In this document: in pieces, positions 1 through 8,185 of the stretch
Position numbering within the stretch: the stretch's first letter is position 1
How the letters are laid out: each line of letters opens with the position of its first letter
Assembly: GCA_945911015.1 (NCBI GenBank)
Contig: CAMDZW010000014.1
Span: forward strand, 1 to 64,000
Direction of reading: 5' to 3'
DNA: 64,000 nucleotides
Origin: an uncultured Propionibacteriaceae bacterium
Lineage (GTDB): Bacteria; Actinomycetota; Actinomycetes; Propionibacteriales; Propionibacteriaceae
Translations under genes and position numbers: made by a program
Notes under the pieces: generated by a model
Seen by the model: the letters and a program-made list of their open reading frames with translations, nothing else
Told to the model about the DNA's origin: nothing
Databases searched by the model: none

Positions 1-414
1 CTGATGAGTTCCACCCTGAAGCAGGACGAGAGCGGCAAACCCTTCCACGTCCAACAGGCTGAACAGATCCAGGCCTTCCGCGACGCGTGGGCCGAGGCCG
101 GTTGGGAGCGGGAGCCGCGGGTCTCGGTGAGCCGGTCGATCTTCGCCATCACCAATGAACTCGACCGGGCCTACTTCGGCCTGAATCGTGAGGGCAGCGA
201 CCAGGTCGGCACCATCGACAACATGCGCGCGATCTTCGGTCGCTCCTATGCCGCCGAACCGGATGAGCTGGTCGAGCAGCTCGGGGAGGACGAGGCGATT
301 GCCGCCGCGGACACGCTGCTGCTGACCGTGCCGAACCTGTTGGGCGTCGACTACAACGCCCATGTCATCGAGTCGATCCTGACTCACGTTGCACCAGCAC
401 TGGAGTGGAAATGA
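1..414 (+). CDS. LLM-class flavin-dependent oxidoreductase, C-terminal part (5' end outside window)
   Basis: The reading frame is already open at base 1, so this is the last ~137 codons of a longer gene. The visible part resembles the C-terminal end of luciferase-like monooxygenases: an alpha-helical stretch (AFRDAWAEAGW), a VSVSRSIF strand and an ending of the VDYNAHVIESILTHVAPAL type. Family members are FMN- or F420-dependent enzymes of about 330-350 residues, so roughly 60 percent lies upstream. The stop codon overlaps the next gene's ATG (ATGA), implying translational coupling. The substrate cannot be inferred. An internal ATG at base 4 is probably not the start. Confidence 0.75.
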   Translation: MMSSTLKQDESGKPFHVQQAEQIQAFRDAWAEAGWEREPRVSVSRSIFAITNELDRAYFGLNREGSDQVGTIDNMRAIFGRSYAAEPDELVEQLGEDEAIAAADTLLLTVPNLLGVDYNAHVIESILTHVAPALEWK

Positions 415-1046
415 GCACCATCACCGTCATCGGCGGCACCGGATACACCGGCCGCAATCTCGTCAGCGAAGCCGTACGGCGTGATCATCAGGTCACGGCG
501 TTCAGTCGCAACCCACCGCGCGAGCCGGTCGTCGGCGCACGCTATGTCCAGGGCACCGGGACCGATGGGGCCGACCTGGTGCCCGGCTCCGACGCAGTGA
601 TCGCCACCCTGTCCCCGCGCGGTGACAGCCAAGGAACCCTGCTGGCGACCTACCAGGCCCTCGCCACCGCGGCGGTCGAGCACGGCGCCCGACTCCTGGT
701 CGTCGGTGGATTCAGCTCATTGCGACCGGCACCGGGTGAGCCACGGTTCGTCGAGGGTGACCTCGACGCGCAGTTCGCCCCGGAGCTGCTCGAGATGGAT
801 TCGGTACGGGAATGGCTCCAGACCTCTGCCCCGGCCGCACTCGACTGGACCTTCGTCAGCCCGGCCAGCGGGTACGGGTCGTGGGCCCCGGGGTCGCGCA
901 CCGGTCACCACCGGGTTGGTGGCGAGATCGCGCTGTACGACGCAGACGGCAGGTCCGAGATCTCCGGCGCCGACCTGGCCGTGGCGATCATCGACGAGAT
1001 CGAGCACCCGGCTCACCGCGGCGAACACATCGGCGTCGCCTACTGA
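411..1046 (+). CDS. SDR-like NAD(P)-binding reductase
   Basis: The product (about 211 residues) opens with a Rossmann dinucleotide-binding motif, VIGGTGYTGRNLV. It has the layout of atypical short-chain dehydrogenase/NmrA-like proteins: a short strand after the motif, VVGGFSSL in the middle (the VGxxS-type motif of YwnB-like proteins) and WTFVSPAS near residue 150. I chose the ATG at 411, which overlaps the upstream stop, over a GTG at 405. It probably forms an operon with the flavin oxidoreductase before it, suggesting a shared redox role. No catalytic Tyr-x3-Lys pair is obvious, so a sensor or a reductase of unknown substrate is possible. Confidence 0.75.
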   Translation: MSTITVIGGTGYTGRNLVSEAVRRDHQVTAFSRNPPREPVVGARYVQGTGTDGADLVPGSDAVIATLSPRGDSQGTLLATYQALATAAVEHGARLLVVGGFSSLRPAPGEPRFVEGDLDAQFAPELLEMDSVREWLQTSAPAALDWTFVSPASGYGSWAPGSRTGHHRVGGEIALYDADGRSEISGADLAVAIIDEIEHPAHRGEHIGVAY

Positions 1047-1231
1047 ACACCGCCGTCCCAGCCACTGGCCAGACGCCAGACTTCGCTGGTCAGTTCGTCG
1101 GCGTAGCCGCCCAGCGCTCACAGTGAACCGTCATGGACCAGCTCACCCTGGGAGTCCCGCGGCCGCCAGGGCGCCACAGTGAGCAGCTCCCAGTCGTGAC
1201 TCGTCACCACATCGGCAGTCATGGAGTTCAT
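1040..1231 (-). pseudogene. Collapsed kelch-repeat pseudogene, paralogue of the gene at 5347-6285
   Basis: On the minus strand, 64 codons read in one frame from an ATG at 1231 to a TAG at 1040. The first ~35 codons match the start of the intact kelch protein at 5347-6285 (HDWELLTVAPWRPRDS, then QGELVHDG). The rest match its last blade (ALGGYADELTSEVWRLA). The four central repeats are missing. The join lies in the HDGxLWxLGG repeat core, and the Trp of that core is a TGA stop. Nucleotide similarity continues upstream of the start into the promoter side. This is best explained as a duplicated gene that lost its middle by recombination between repeats and then gained a nonsense mutation. Confidence 0.85.
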
Positions 1232-1268
1232 TGTGGACGATCACCGATGGCGATGGCCGGCACCACAG

Positions 1269-2021
1269 TCAGGTGTCCTGATCCACCCGGGCAGCCAGTC
1301 CCCCCAGGATGATCTCCAGACCGGCGACGAAGTCGCGATCACGTCCGTCGAGGTCGGCCGTCTCGGCGGCGAGCACCTGGGAGGCGAGCATGGCCGCGGT
1401 GTGGGGAAACCTCTTCGGATCCACCAGGTGATGCAACGTCTCCCCGTATGCCCGCTCACTCTCGGACTGGATCTGGCCAGGATCGCGCCCCGCCTCCAAC
1501 TCTTGCTGGAGCAGAGCGGACTGACGCACGAAACCGCTCAGCAGGGTGAGCGCGGCGAGCTTGTCGTTCCAGCCGAGTGAAGTGGCCGCCAGCTGCTCGA
1601 AGCCCCGCTCGAGCCAGGCGATCTGATGGGGACCCGATGGCGCACGGTGGATCGGGACCCGAGGGATCCACGGTCGAACCCGGTAGAGGGACCACAGGTC
1701 GGTTGCCCATCGCCGCAGCCCGGCACGCCATCCAGGGGCCTCGCTCGGTGTGGGCGGACACGGCTCGCTCGCCGCGTCCATCATGAGCTGGAGCATCTCG
1801 TGCTTGGACCCGACAGGGCGGTACAGCGACATGGCCGTCACGCCCAACTCCTCCGCCACCTTGGGCAGCGTTGCCGCCTCCAGGCCGCCCTCGTCGGCGA
1901 GCCGGACGGCCGTGCTGACCACCGCATCGACATCCAGGGTGGACTTGCGCCCCAGTCGGTGCTGCGCGGCCGGCAGCCGCCACAGCCGCCGGAAGAAGTC
2001 AGGCACGGCCACGTCATTCAT
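1269..2021 (-). CDS. TetR/AcrR-family transcriptional regulator
   Basis: This 250-residue protein has a TetR-type helix-turn-helix at about residues 30-80 (VVSTAVRLADEGGLEAATL, VAEELGVTAMSLYRPVGSK). The longer C-terminal ligand domain resembles TetR_C-type regulators (the LWSLYRVRPWIPRVP region). It is divergent from the DUF418 membrane-protein gene. The AT-rich gap between them carries a palindrome that is the likely operator, so it probably represses itself and the DUF418 gene. The ligand is unknown. Confidence 0.88.
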   Translation of the reverse strand: MNDVAVPDFFRRLWRLPAAQHRLGRKSTLDVDAVVSTAVRLADEGGLEAATLPKVAEELGVTAMSLYRPVGSKHEMLQLMMDAASEPCPPTPSEAPGWRAGLRRWATDLWSLYRVRPWIPRVPIHRAPSGPHQIAWLERGFEQLAATSLGWNDKLAALTLLSGFVRQSALLQQELEAGRDPGQIQSESERAYGETLHHLVDPKRFPHTAAMLASQVLAAETADLDGRDRDFVAGLEIILGGLAARVDQDT

Positions 2022-2059
2022 GCCTCGATCCTACGGCAGCCCTGAGACCTCTCTCGTAC

Positions 2060-2080
2060 AAACTTTATGGCATATAGTTT
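2060..2080. promoter_or_regulatory. Putative TetR operator between tetR and DUF418 gene
   Basis: A 21-bp imperfect palindrome has half-sites AAACTTTATG and CATATAGTTT around a central G; nine of ten positions pair. It sits in a markedly AT-rich patch 20 bp before the DUF418 start and 39 bp from the tetR start, the usual place for an operator controlling both divergent promoters. The assignment to the adjacent TetR protein is inference. Confidence 0.65.
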
Positions 2081-2099
2081 ATGTGCTATTGTCTCCCGC

Positions 2100-3278
2100 A
2101 TGACTGACCACGCAACCGCAACCAAGCCTGTGACGACCGGGCGGGTGCACGACGTGGACGCTGTCCGCGGGTTCGCCCTCCTGGGGATCTTCGTCGTGAA
2201 CATCACGTTCATGGCATCGGCCCACCCCGGCAATCTGGTGGCCAACCCCTCGTTCACCTCCCCGCTCGACGACATCGCCCGCTTCATCGTGTCGGCGCTG
2301 TTCTCGATGAAGTTCTACCTGCTCTTCTCCTTCCTGTTCGGCTACAGCTTCGTGCTGCAGATGGACTCCGCCGAACGCGCCGGCACCGCCTTCGTGCCAC
2401 GGATGCTGCGCCGATCGGTCGGACTGTTCGTGCTCGGCGTGGGACACATCGTCCTGCTGTACGGAGGTGACGTGCTGACCACGTACGCGGTGGTGTGCCT
2501 CATCCTGCTCGCCATGCATCGGGTACGTGACACGACCGCACTGCGCACGGTCGCGGTGATCTACGCGGTGGTGACGGCCTCCCTCGTGGGCAGTGCCCTG
2601 TTCCTCGACCGCTCAGCATTCATGCCTGGGTACGACGAAGCGCTCGCCACGGCCACAGCCCAGACCCAGGCCATGCTCGGATCACCGGCCGACATCATCG
2701 GCCACAACGTCAGCGGGCTCGACCTGCTCGTGCTCCAGGCCGTCTCCCTCCAGGGGCCGACAGCGTTGGCGATGTTCCTGCTGGGCATGGTCGCCGCGCG
2801 GAGGCGCCTGTTCTCCGACCTCGGTGACCGCGGGACCCTCCTGCGGCGGACGCAGTGGATCGGCTACCCGGTGGGCCTGGCCGGCGGCGCCGCCTATGCA
2901 GCGATGGGTGCCGATGGGAGCACCTGGGCCACGACAGTGAGCGTGGTGACCGCCCCATTCCTGACGGCCGCCTTCGTGGCGACGCTGGTCCAACTCATGC
3001 ACCGTCCGGGCGCAGCGTGGGTCCGTACGGCCCTGGCGCCGGTCGGACGCATCGCACTGACCAACTACCTGGCACAGTCGGCGGTCGGCATCCTCCTGTT
3101 CACCGGGGTCGGCCTCGGCCTCGCCGGCCGGGTGTCACCACCGGTGCTGCTCGGACTCGCCGTCGTCATCTTTGCCGGCCAGGTTGCCGTGAGCACCTGG
3201 TGGCTGAAGAAGCACCGGTACGGCCCGGCCGAGTACCTGCTGCGGTGGTTCACCAACTGGCGTCGACCTGTGCGCTGA
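2100..3278 (+). CDS. DUF418 (YeiB-like) multi-pass membrane protein
   Basis: The 392-residue product begins with the family hallmark VDAVRGFALLGIFVVNI and has about nine to ten hydrophobic helices. Its C-terminal third has the GRIALTNYLAQS motif and ends with the YGPAEYLLRWFTNWR signature seen in DUF418 proteins. I placed the start at the ATG at 2100 rather than an in-frame ATG at 2067, because the earlier one lies inside the operator/promoter. DUF418 proteins are inner-membrane proteins of uncertain function, sometimes called transporters. Divergence from a TetR regulator suggests inducible expression, perhaps as an efflux or stress gene. Confidence 0.88.
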   Translation: MTDHATATKPVTTGRVHDVDAVRGFALLGIFVVNITFMASAHPGNLVANPSFTSPLDDIARFIVSALFSMKFYLLFSFLFGYSFVLQMDSAERAGTAFVPRMLRRSVGLFVLGVGHIVLLYGGDVLTTYAVVCLILLAMHRVRDTTALRTVAVIYAVVTASLVGSALFLDRSAFMPGYDEALATATAQTQAMLGSPADIIGHNVSGLDLLVLQAVSLQGPTALAMFLLGMVAARRRLFSDLGDRGTLLRRTQWIGYPVGLAGGAAYAAMGADGSTWATTVSVVTAPFLTAAFVATLVQLMHRPGAAWVRTALAPVGRIALTNYLAQSAVGILLFTGVGLGLAGRVSPPVLLGLAVVIFAGQVAVSTWWLKKHRYGPAEYLLRWFTNWRRPVR

Positions 3279-3366
3279 ACGGGTCGGCCCACCCCCAGCG
3301 CCGCCTGCGTGAGGAGCATCGCTCAGCCCGCCGTGGCCACTCGGCCAGGCGAGCACACCCCAATGC

Positions 3367-3425
3367 GGGGCAGCGCATCCAGATGCTGGCCAGCCTGCCC
3401 CCGGGGCGGTGCTGGCCCACCGCCG
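3367..3425. repeat. Dispersed intergenic palindromic element, copy A
   Basis: About 60 bp in the gap after the DUF418 gene is similar to two other intergenic stretches (19800-19859 and 25693-25752). Shared blocks include CATCCA, GGCCAGC, TGCC and TGCTGGCCCAC in the same order and spacing. Copy A can fold partly through GCTGGCC and its complement. The rest of the 3279-3480 gap shows nothing recognisable. Confidence 0.55.
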
Positions 3426-3480
3426 CCTGTGCTGACCTCAGTCCTCGCATGATGCAGCTGCTGGATGCCGACCTGAAGAA

Positions 3481-3572
3481 CTGCAATCTGCTCAACCGAG
3501 CTCCTGCGAAATGCTGTACGGATTTGTTGCAAACTGCTGAACAAAGATATTGCAAAGTGCTGTACGGTGTTG
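3481..3572. repeat. Four tandem 23-bp direct repeats abutting the DUF4143 gene start
   Basis: Four consecutive units begin at 3481, 3504, 3527 and 3550 with an exact 23-bp period. Their cores are CTGCAATCTGCTCAAC, CTGCGAAATGCTGTACGG, TTGCAAACTGCTGAAC and TTGCAAAGTGCTGTACGG. A weaker fifth unit may start at 3458. The period is not a multiple of three, so this is a DNA-level repeat, not a protein repeat. The array ends two bases before the ATG at 3575, so it overlaps the promoter and leader. Iteron-like or multi-operator autoregulation is inferred. Confidence 0.75.
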
Positions 3573-3574
3573 CC

Positions 3575-4828
3575 ATGGTCTATCGGGAGCGCGCGGTCGA
3601 CGATCGAGTCGAGCGACTGCTGTCTGCGATGGGAGGCGTGGTCCTGGAAGGACCCCGGGCCTGCGGCAAGACGTCGACGGGCCTACAGTTCACCAACAGC
3701 TCGGTGCGCCTCGATGAGTCTGGGGCAATGGTGGATCTGGCGGAGCTCGATCCAGCTGGGCTTTTGACTGGCGACACACCGCGCCTCGTTGATGAGTGGC
3801 AACTCGCGCCATCGCTGTGGAACGTGATCCGGCACGAGATCGACGCCCGGCAGACGCCTGGTCAGTTCATTCTGTCTGGATCGGCAACCCCGCCGGACGA
3901 CGTACGGCGACACTCCGGAGCAGGGCGGTTCGGCCGGGTTCGAATGAGGCCGATGTCGCTCGGGGAGGGCGACCGGTCGTCCTCACAGGTGTCACTTCGT
4001 GAGCTCGCCCATGGCGAGCCCCTCACGGGAGTCAGGAGTCCACTCAGCTACCGCGAGCTGGCGGTCGAAGCGGTACGTGGTGGATGGCCAGCATTGCTGG
4101 ATGGGTCCACGGCGGATGGGATCGAGTTCAACGCTTCCTACTGCAGCGACATTGCCTCGACGGACCTGCCACTGGCAACTGGCACGCGACACGATCCGGT
4201 ACGAGTGCGTCGGCTGCTCGGCAGCATCGCACGCAACATCGCCACCGAAGCAGGCGCGGCGAAGCTCGCGGCGGACGTGGCGGCTGACGGCAGCGCAATC
4301 GATCGCAACACTGTCCGCAGTTATCTGGATGCTTTGGGAAGTGTTTTCGTCTTCGACGAGCAGCCAGCGTGGAGCGCCAGCCTCCGCTCCCGAACTCGAC
4401 TACGGAGTTCACCCCGGATCCACCTCACCGATCCCTCACTGGCCTGCGCCGCGCTCAGCCTGACACCACAGCGACTTGCCGGTGATCCCGAGTACTTCGG
4501 GCAGGTGTTCGAGTCCATGGTGATCCGAGATCTCGAGGCGTATCTCGGTGGAAGCAACGGTCACCTGTACCACTACCGTGACAACACCGGTCTTGAGGCT
4601 GATGCGGTTCTGGAGTTCGCCGACGGCTCTTGGGCGGCTATCGAGGTCAAGCTCGGCTCGCGTCAGATCCCTAATGCCGAAGCCAATCTGCTCAGGCTGC
4701 GTGACGGCCGGATTGATCTGGAACGGATGGGTCAGCCCCGCTTCCTCGCTGTCGTCACCGGCGCCGAGCACGGATACACGCTTCGCTCAGGCGTGCATGT
4801 GGTTCCACTGGCTACCTTGACTGCCTGA
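3575..4828 (+). CDS. DUF4143-family AAA ATPase
   Basis: This 417-residue protein has a P-loop GPRACGKTS at residues 26-34, a Walker B-like LVDEWQL near residue 75 and a FILSGSAT sensor segment, as in AAA_14/DUF4143 proteins. The DUF4143 C-terminal domain includes YFGQVFESMVIRDL and a PD-(D/E)xK-like pattern (LEADAVLEF, then AIEVKLGS). That pattern is typical of the family, but nuclease activity is unproven. I chose the ATG at 3575 because translation upstream would run through the 23-bp repeat array. No cognate partner is adjacent, and it converges on a GNAT gene with a 1-bp gap. Such ATPases are often orphan accessory genes of unknown role. Confidence 0.88.
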   Translation: MVYRERAVDDRVERLLSAMGGVVLEGPRACGKTSTGLQFTNSSVRLDESGAMVDLAELDPAGLLTGDTPRLVDEWQLAPSLWNVIRHEIDARQTPGQFILSGSATPPDDVRRHSGAGRFGRVRMRPMSLGEGDRSSSQVSLRELAHGEPLTGVRSPLSYRELAVEAVRGGWPALLDGSTADGIEFNASYCSDIASTDLPLATGTRHDPVRVRRLLGSIARNIATEAGAAKLAADVAADGSAIDRNTVRSYLDALGSVFVFDEQPAWSASLRSRTRLRSSPRIHLTDPSLACAALSLTPQRLAGDPEYFGQVFESMVIRDLEAYLGGSNGHLYHYRDNTGLEADAVLEFADGSWAAIEVKLGSRQIPNAEANLLRLRDGRIDLERMGQPRFLAVVTGAEHGYTLRSGVHVVPLATLTA

Positions 4829-4829
4829 G

Positions 4830-5342
4830 TCAACTACTCACTTTGCCGGTGTACAAGGAGTCCCCGTGGATCGGATCGGGATCAACTTGACCGGTCTCGG
4901 TGAAGCCGAGCTTGGCCAGCACACGCCGTGAAGCGGTGTTCCACTCCCGTACGGTGGCCCAGATCCTGTGATGCCCACTGGCGTGGGCCCAAGCGACAAC
5001 AGCGCGGGCAGCCTCGGTGGCATACCCGTTGCCCCAGGACGCGGTGAGCAGCTCGTACGCCAGCTCCGGCTCCCCCTCGGGCACTTTTGCGTTGACCACC
5101 AGGCCGCAGTACCCGATGACCTGCCCGGTGGTGACCACTTCGACCGCGGGGAGGCCGAAGCCGTACGCCCGTTCAGCAGTGCGGATCCATCTGGTGAGGT
5201 CGGCGAGAGTGGGACGTCCGTCAGCATCAATCCGCCGATGAGCTGGCACGCGAGGGTCGCGCTCGGTCCACAGTTGACGTTGGATGTGTGCCTCGGACTC
5301 CTGCCACCACCGCAGTCGCAACCGCTCGGTCTCGAGGCGCAC
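4830..5342 (-). CDS. GNAT-family N-acetyltransferase (RimJ/RimL type)
   Basis: The 170-residue product has the RimJ/L-type N-terminus LETERLRLRWW. Near residue 95-120 it carries the acetyl-CoA-binding region ELLTASWGNGYATEAARAVV, followed by NTASRRVLAKLGF, the classical end of this subfamily. The GTG start at 5342 is four bases after the stop of the kelch gene, so the two are probably co-transcribed. The acceptor is unknown; family members acetylate ribosomal proteins, amino acids or drugs. Confidence 0.88.
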   Translation of the reverse strand: MRLETERLRLRWWQESEAHIQRQLWTERDPRVPAHRRIDADGRPTLADLTRWIRTAERAYGFGLPAVEVVTTGQVIGYCGLVVNAKVPEGEPELAYELLTASWGNGYATEAARAVVAWAHASGHHRIWATVREWNTASRRVLAKLGFTETGQVDPDPIHGDSLYTGKVSS

Positions 5343-5346
5343 GGTC

Positions 5347-6285
5347 TCACTCCGGTGCGTCGCCGGCCAGGCGCCACACTTCGCTGGTCAGTTCGTCGGC
5401 GTACCCGCCCAATGCCCACAACGCGCCGTCGTGAGCAAGCAAGGAGTGTTCGTGGCGAGGGGACCAGTGGTGGGCGGTTTCGACCTGGGCCCAATGCTCG
5501 CCGTCCTCACTCGTCCAGGTGTCGCCGAAGTTCCCCTGTGCTTGGGAATGTCCACCGGTGACCCAGATCCTGTTCTGGTGGACAGCGGCGCCGTGCCACA
5601 TCCGCGGCGCCCACGTCGCATCGGCGTGCCGCTGCCACGAGACACCGTCAACGGTGCTCCAGACGTCCTGGTGGGCGGCACGCGGTGCGACCTGTCCGCC
5701 GCCGAGCAACCACAACCGGTCGTCGAACACGACCGCTGCCGCATGCGCTCTCGGTGCCCACGGTGCGTGCTGCGACACACAATCCCAGGTGATGCCGTCA
5801 ACCGAGGACCAGACGTCATGGCGAAGGTTGGCCTCGCTGTCGTCGTAGAAGTTCTCGGTGCCACCGAGCACCCAGATCCGGCCGGCAAAGACCGCATGTG
5901 CCGCACCCACCCGCGGTGACCACCCTGCCGCAGCGGACACGAGCTGCCAGTCGCGTCCATCCTCAGAAGCCCAGACCTGGTTGGTGTTCTCGGCGCCCGG
6001 CAGCCGACGGCCGCCCATCATCCAGATCCTTCCGGCATGCGAGACGGACACCGGGAGGTCGCTGAACTCCCATGGCGCTTGATTGGTCATGCAGTCCCAC
6101 TGCCGACCGTCAGCCGAGCTCCACACATCGCGCCCGTTCGGCTGATCTGCGGCATGCCAGCCGCCCAGGATCCACATCCGACCGTCATGGACCAGCTCAC
6201 CCTGGGAGTCCCGCGGCCGCCAGGGCGCAACAGTGAGCAGTTCCCAGTCGTGGTTCGTCGCCCCATGTGTTGCCATGTGGTCCAT
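5347..6285 (-). CDS. Six-repeat kelch-type beta-propeller protein
   Basis: The 312 residues contain six kelch-like repeats, each with a GRIWxxGG core: HDGRMWILGGW, HAGRIWMMGGR, FAGRIWVLGGT, FDDRLWLLGGG, HQNRIWVTGGH and HDGALWALGGY. This suggests a six-bladed propeller. There is no signal peptide or membrane helix, so it is probably cytoplasmic. It is followed by a GNAT gene in the same direction and is divergent from a Gfo/Idh/MocA oxidoreductase. A collapsed paralogue lies at 1040-1231. The function is unknown; bacterial relatives are usually annotated only as kelch or galactose-oxidase-like. Confidence 0.85.
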   Translation of the reverse strand: MDHMATHGATNHDWELLTVAPWRPRDSQGELVHDGRMWILGGWHAADQPNGRDVWSSADGRQWDCMTNQAPWEFSDLPVSVSHAGRIWMMGGRRLPGAENTNQVWASEDGRDWQLVSAAAGWSPRVGAAHAVFAGRIWVLGGTENFYDDSEANLRHDVWSSVDGITWDCVSQHAPWAPRAHAAAVVFDDRLWLLGGGQVAPRAAHQDVWSTVDGVSWQRHADATWAPRMWHGAAVHQNRIWVTGGHSQAQGNFGDTWTSEDGEHWAQVETAHHWSPRHEHSLLAHDGALWALGGYADELTSEVWRLAGDAPE

Positions 6286-6337
6286 TGTGACCGATCAGCG
6301 ATTGCCACGGTGGCACCGGGCGGGTACAACTGTGGCT

Positions 6338-7567
6338 GTGACCAAGCACCCACTGCGTGTTGGCATTGCCGGCGCCCGCGGCCTCAGCACGATCAATGGT
6401 CTGCGGTCGGTCGAGGGGGTCGAAGTGACAGCGCTGTGCGACCTGCACGCCGGTGTCCTCGCTGAACGTTCCGCCGCCCTGGGCATCGAACAGACCTTCC
6501 GGGTGTACGAGGATCTGCTCGCCTCTGACATCGATGCCGTCGTCATCGCGACGCCCATGCAGTTCCATGTGCAGCAGACGATCCAGGCCCTCGAGGCCGA
6601 CAAGCATGTGCTGTGCGAGGTGACTGCCGGTGTCACCATGGATGAGCTGTGGTGGTTGACCGAGGCCGTCGCGAAGTCCGACCGCACGTACATGATGGCG
6701 GAGAACTACTGCTACATCCCGGAAGTCCAACTGGTCACCGAACTTGCTGCCCAAGGGCGTTTCGGTGAGCTCTATCTCGGCGAAGGTGAGTACCTCCACT
6801 CAATCCGTCACCTTGCCCATGGCTACAACCGCCGCGCAACCGACGAGACCGCCATTGACGAACAGGCGATCGCCACCACGAGTTGGCGCGCCTACTGGCA
6901 GCTCGGCAAGCGTGGCAACTTCTATCCCACCCACAGTCTCGGGCCGGTGATGCAATGGCTCCGGGCCGGTCGCATGGCGCGGCACGGCGCCGATGCCCCA
7001 CCGGATCCGATCGTGTCGGTTTCGTCATTCGGCACGGGGTGGCACACTGCGCCCGAGCTGCGTCAGGAGGACTCCTCGGAGACCATTGTGAAACTGGCCA
7101 GCGGAGCCATGATCCGATTGCGTACCGACTGTCTTTCCCACCGGCCCCACACCGTCTACTACGCGCTCCAGGGCACCGGAGGTGCTTTCGAGGCGCCGCG
7201 AGGGCTCGGCGACACCCACAAGGTCTACTTCCACTCTCCGGGTGACGACGTCGAGCAGGCCGAGTGGCGGCCACTGCTCGATTTCGCCGACCAGGCATCG
7301 CCCGAGCTGCGGGAGATTCTGGCTGGCGGCGCTGCCGACGAGCACTGGGGCAGCGACACCCTCATTGCCCAGGACTTCGTCCGAGCCATCCGTACGGGGC
7401 AGTCACCGGCGATTGACGTGCACGATGCCTGCGAGTGGACCGCAGTCGGACTGTTGTCGGAACTGTCGATCATGAACGACGGGCGCCCGATCACCATGCC
7501 GGACTTCCGCAGTGCCGGTCTGCAGACCCCCGAATCACGTCGAGCCCAGGAGCTGCGCCTCCTGTGA
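6338..7567 (+). CDS. Gfo/Idh/MocA-family NAD(P)-dependent oxidoreductase
   Basis: The product is about 409 residues. It has an N-terminal Rossmann fold (LRVGIAGARGLSTI), then DAVVIATPMQFH and KHVLCEV, where most family members have an EKP motif; here it is CEV, a notable deviation. The C-terminal half contains the alpha/beta substrate domain and a long insertion before DEHWGSD. Family members oxidise or reduce sugars, inositols or related polyols. I placed the start at the GTG at 6338; a GTG two codons earlier (6332) is equally possible. The kelch gene diverges from the same ~50-bp promoter region. Confidence 0.85.
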   Translation: MTKHPLRVGIAGARGLSTINGLRSVEGVEVTALCDLHAGVLAERSAALGIEQTFRVYEDLLASDIDAVVIATPMQFHVQQTIQALEADKHVLCEVTAGVTMDELWWLTEAVAKSDRTYMMAENYCYIPEVQLVTELAAQGRFGELYLGEGEYLHSIRHLAHGYNRRATDETAIDEQAIATTSWRAYWQLGKRGNFYPTHSLGPVMQWLRAGRMARHGADAPPDPIVSVSSFGTGWHTAPELRQEDSSETIVKLASGAMIRLRTDCLSHRPHTVYYALQGTGGAFEAPRGLGDTHKVYFHSPGDDVEQAEWRPLLDFADQASPELREILAGGAADEHWGSDTLIAQDFVRAIRTGQSPAIDVHDACEWTAVGLLSELSIMNDGRPITMPDFRSAGLQTPESRRAQELRLL

Positions 7568-7620
7568 CCGGCGCGGCCACTCGCTAGAGTGTCCGGACGC
7601 CGACCTGACGAGGAGGTCAC

Positions 7621-8178
7621 ATGCCCGCGAGCCCGACGCCCGTCCAGCAAGCGCCCACCCTGCGACACCGCATCCAGGTGCTGATCATCATTTTCATGAT
7701 CGGCGGGGTGGTCGGTTTCCTCTACGAGGAACTGTTCTACCGGATCAACGACGGCTTCTGGAGCAAGCGCGGGACGACCCTGGGACCGTGGGTGACGATC
7801 TATGGCGTCGGCGCATTGCTCATCCTTGCGATCACTCACAAGGTCCGAAGCAATCCGATCCTGGTGTTCCTGATCTCGACCATCACCACGGGTGTGCTCG
7901 AGTTGGTCGTCGGATACTACCTCTGGACGTTCCACGGAGTACGCCTGTGGGACTACAACACCGAGATCTGGAACTGGGGCAACATCGGCGGGTACGTCTG
8001 CGCCCGGTCCTATCTCCTGTTCGGGTTGATGGGGCTGCTGTTGCAGTTCGGGATCCGTCCCAGGGTTGAACGGATCGCCGATCGGCTCAAGCCAACAACC
8101 TTGACGATCGTCGCCTGGACCGCGGGCGGTCTGTACGTCGTCGACCTCTTGGCGACCGCACTGCTCATGCTGTCATGA
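7621..8178 (+). CDS. CmpB/ABC-transporter type IV-like membrane protein (PF06541-like)
   Basis: This 185-residue protein has about five hydrophobic helices. It carries the family-like features GGVVGFLYEELFYRI, LGPWVTIYGVGALL, a central VLELVVGYYLW with DYNTEIWNWGN, and CARSYLLFGLMGLLL. These match the putative ABC-transporter membrane family seen in many Gram-positives. It has a strong Shine-Dalgarno sequence (GAGGAGG) seven bases before the ATG. No ATPase partner is adjacent, so a transport role is unproven. Confidence 0.8.
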   Translation: MPASPTPVQQAPTLRHRIQVLIIIFMIGGVVGFLYEELFYRINDGFWSKRGTTLGPWVTIYGVGALLILAITHKVRSNPILVFLISTITTGVLELVVGYYLWTFHGVRLWDYNTEIWNWGNIGGYVCARSYLLFGLMGLLLQFGIRPRVERIADRLKPTTLTIVAWTAGGLYVVDLLATALLMLS

Positions 8179-8185
8179 TGTCCGG

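Noticed and set aside
2855..3574. Upstream extension of the DUF4143 reading frame
   Set aside because: It runs antisense-like through the DUF418 gene in another frame and then through the 23-bp DNA repeats; the ATG at 3575 starts exactly at the family's N-terminus.
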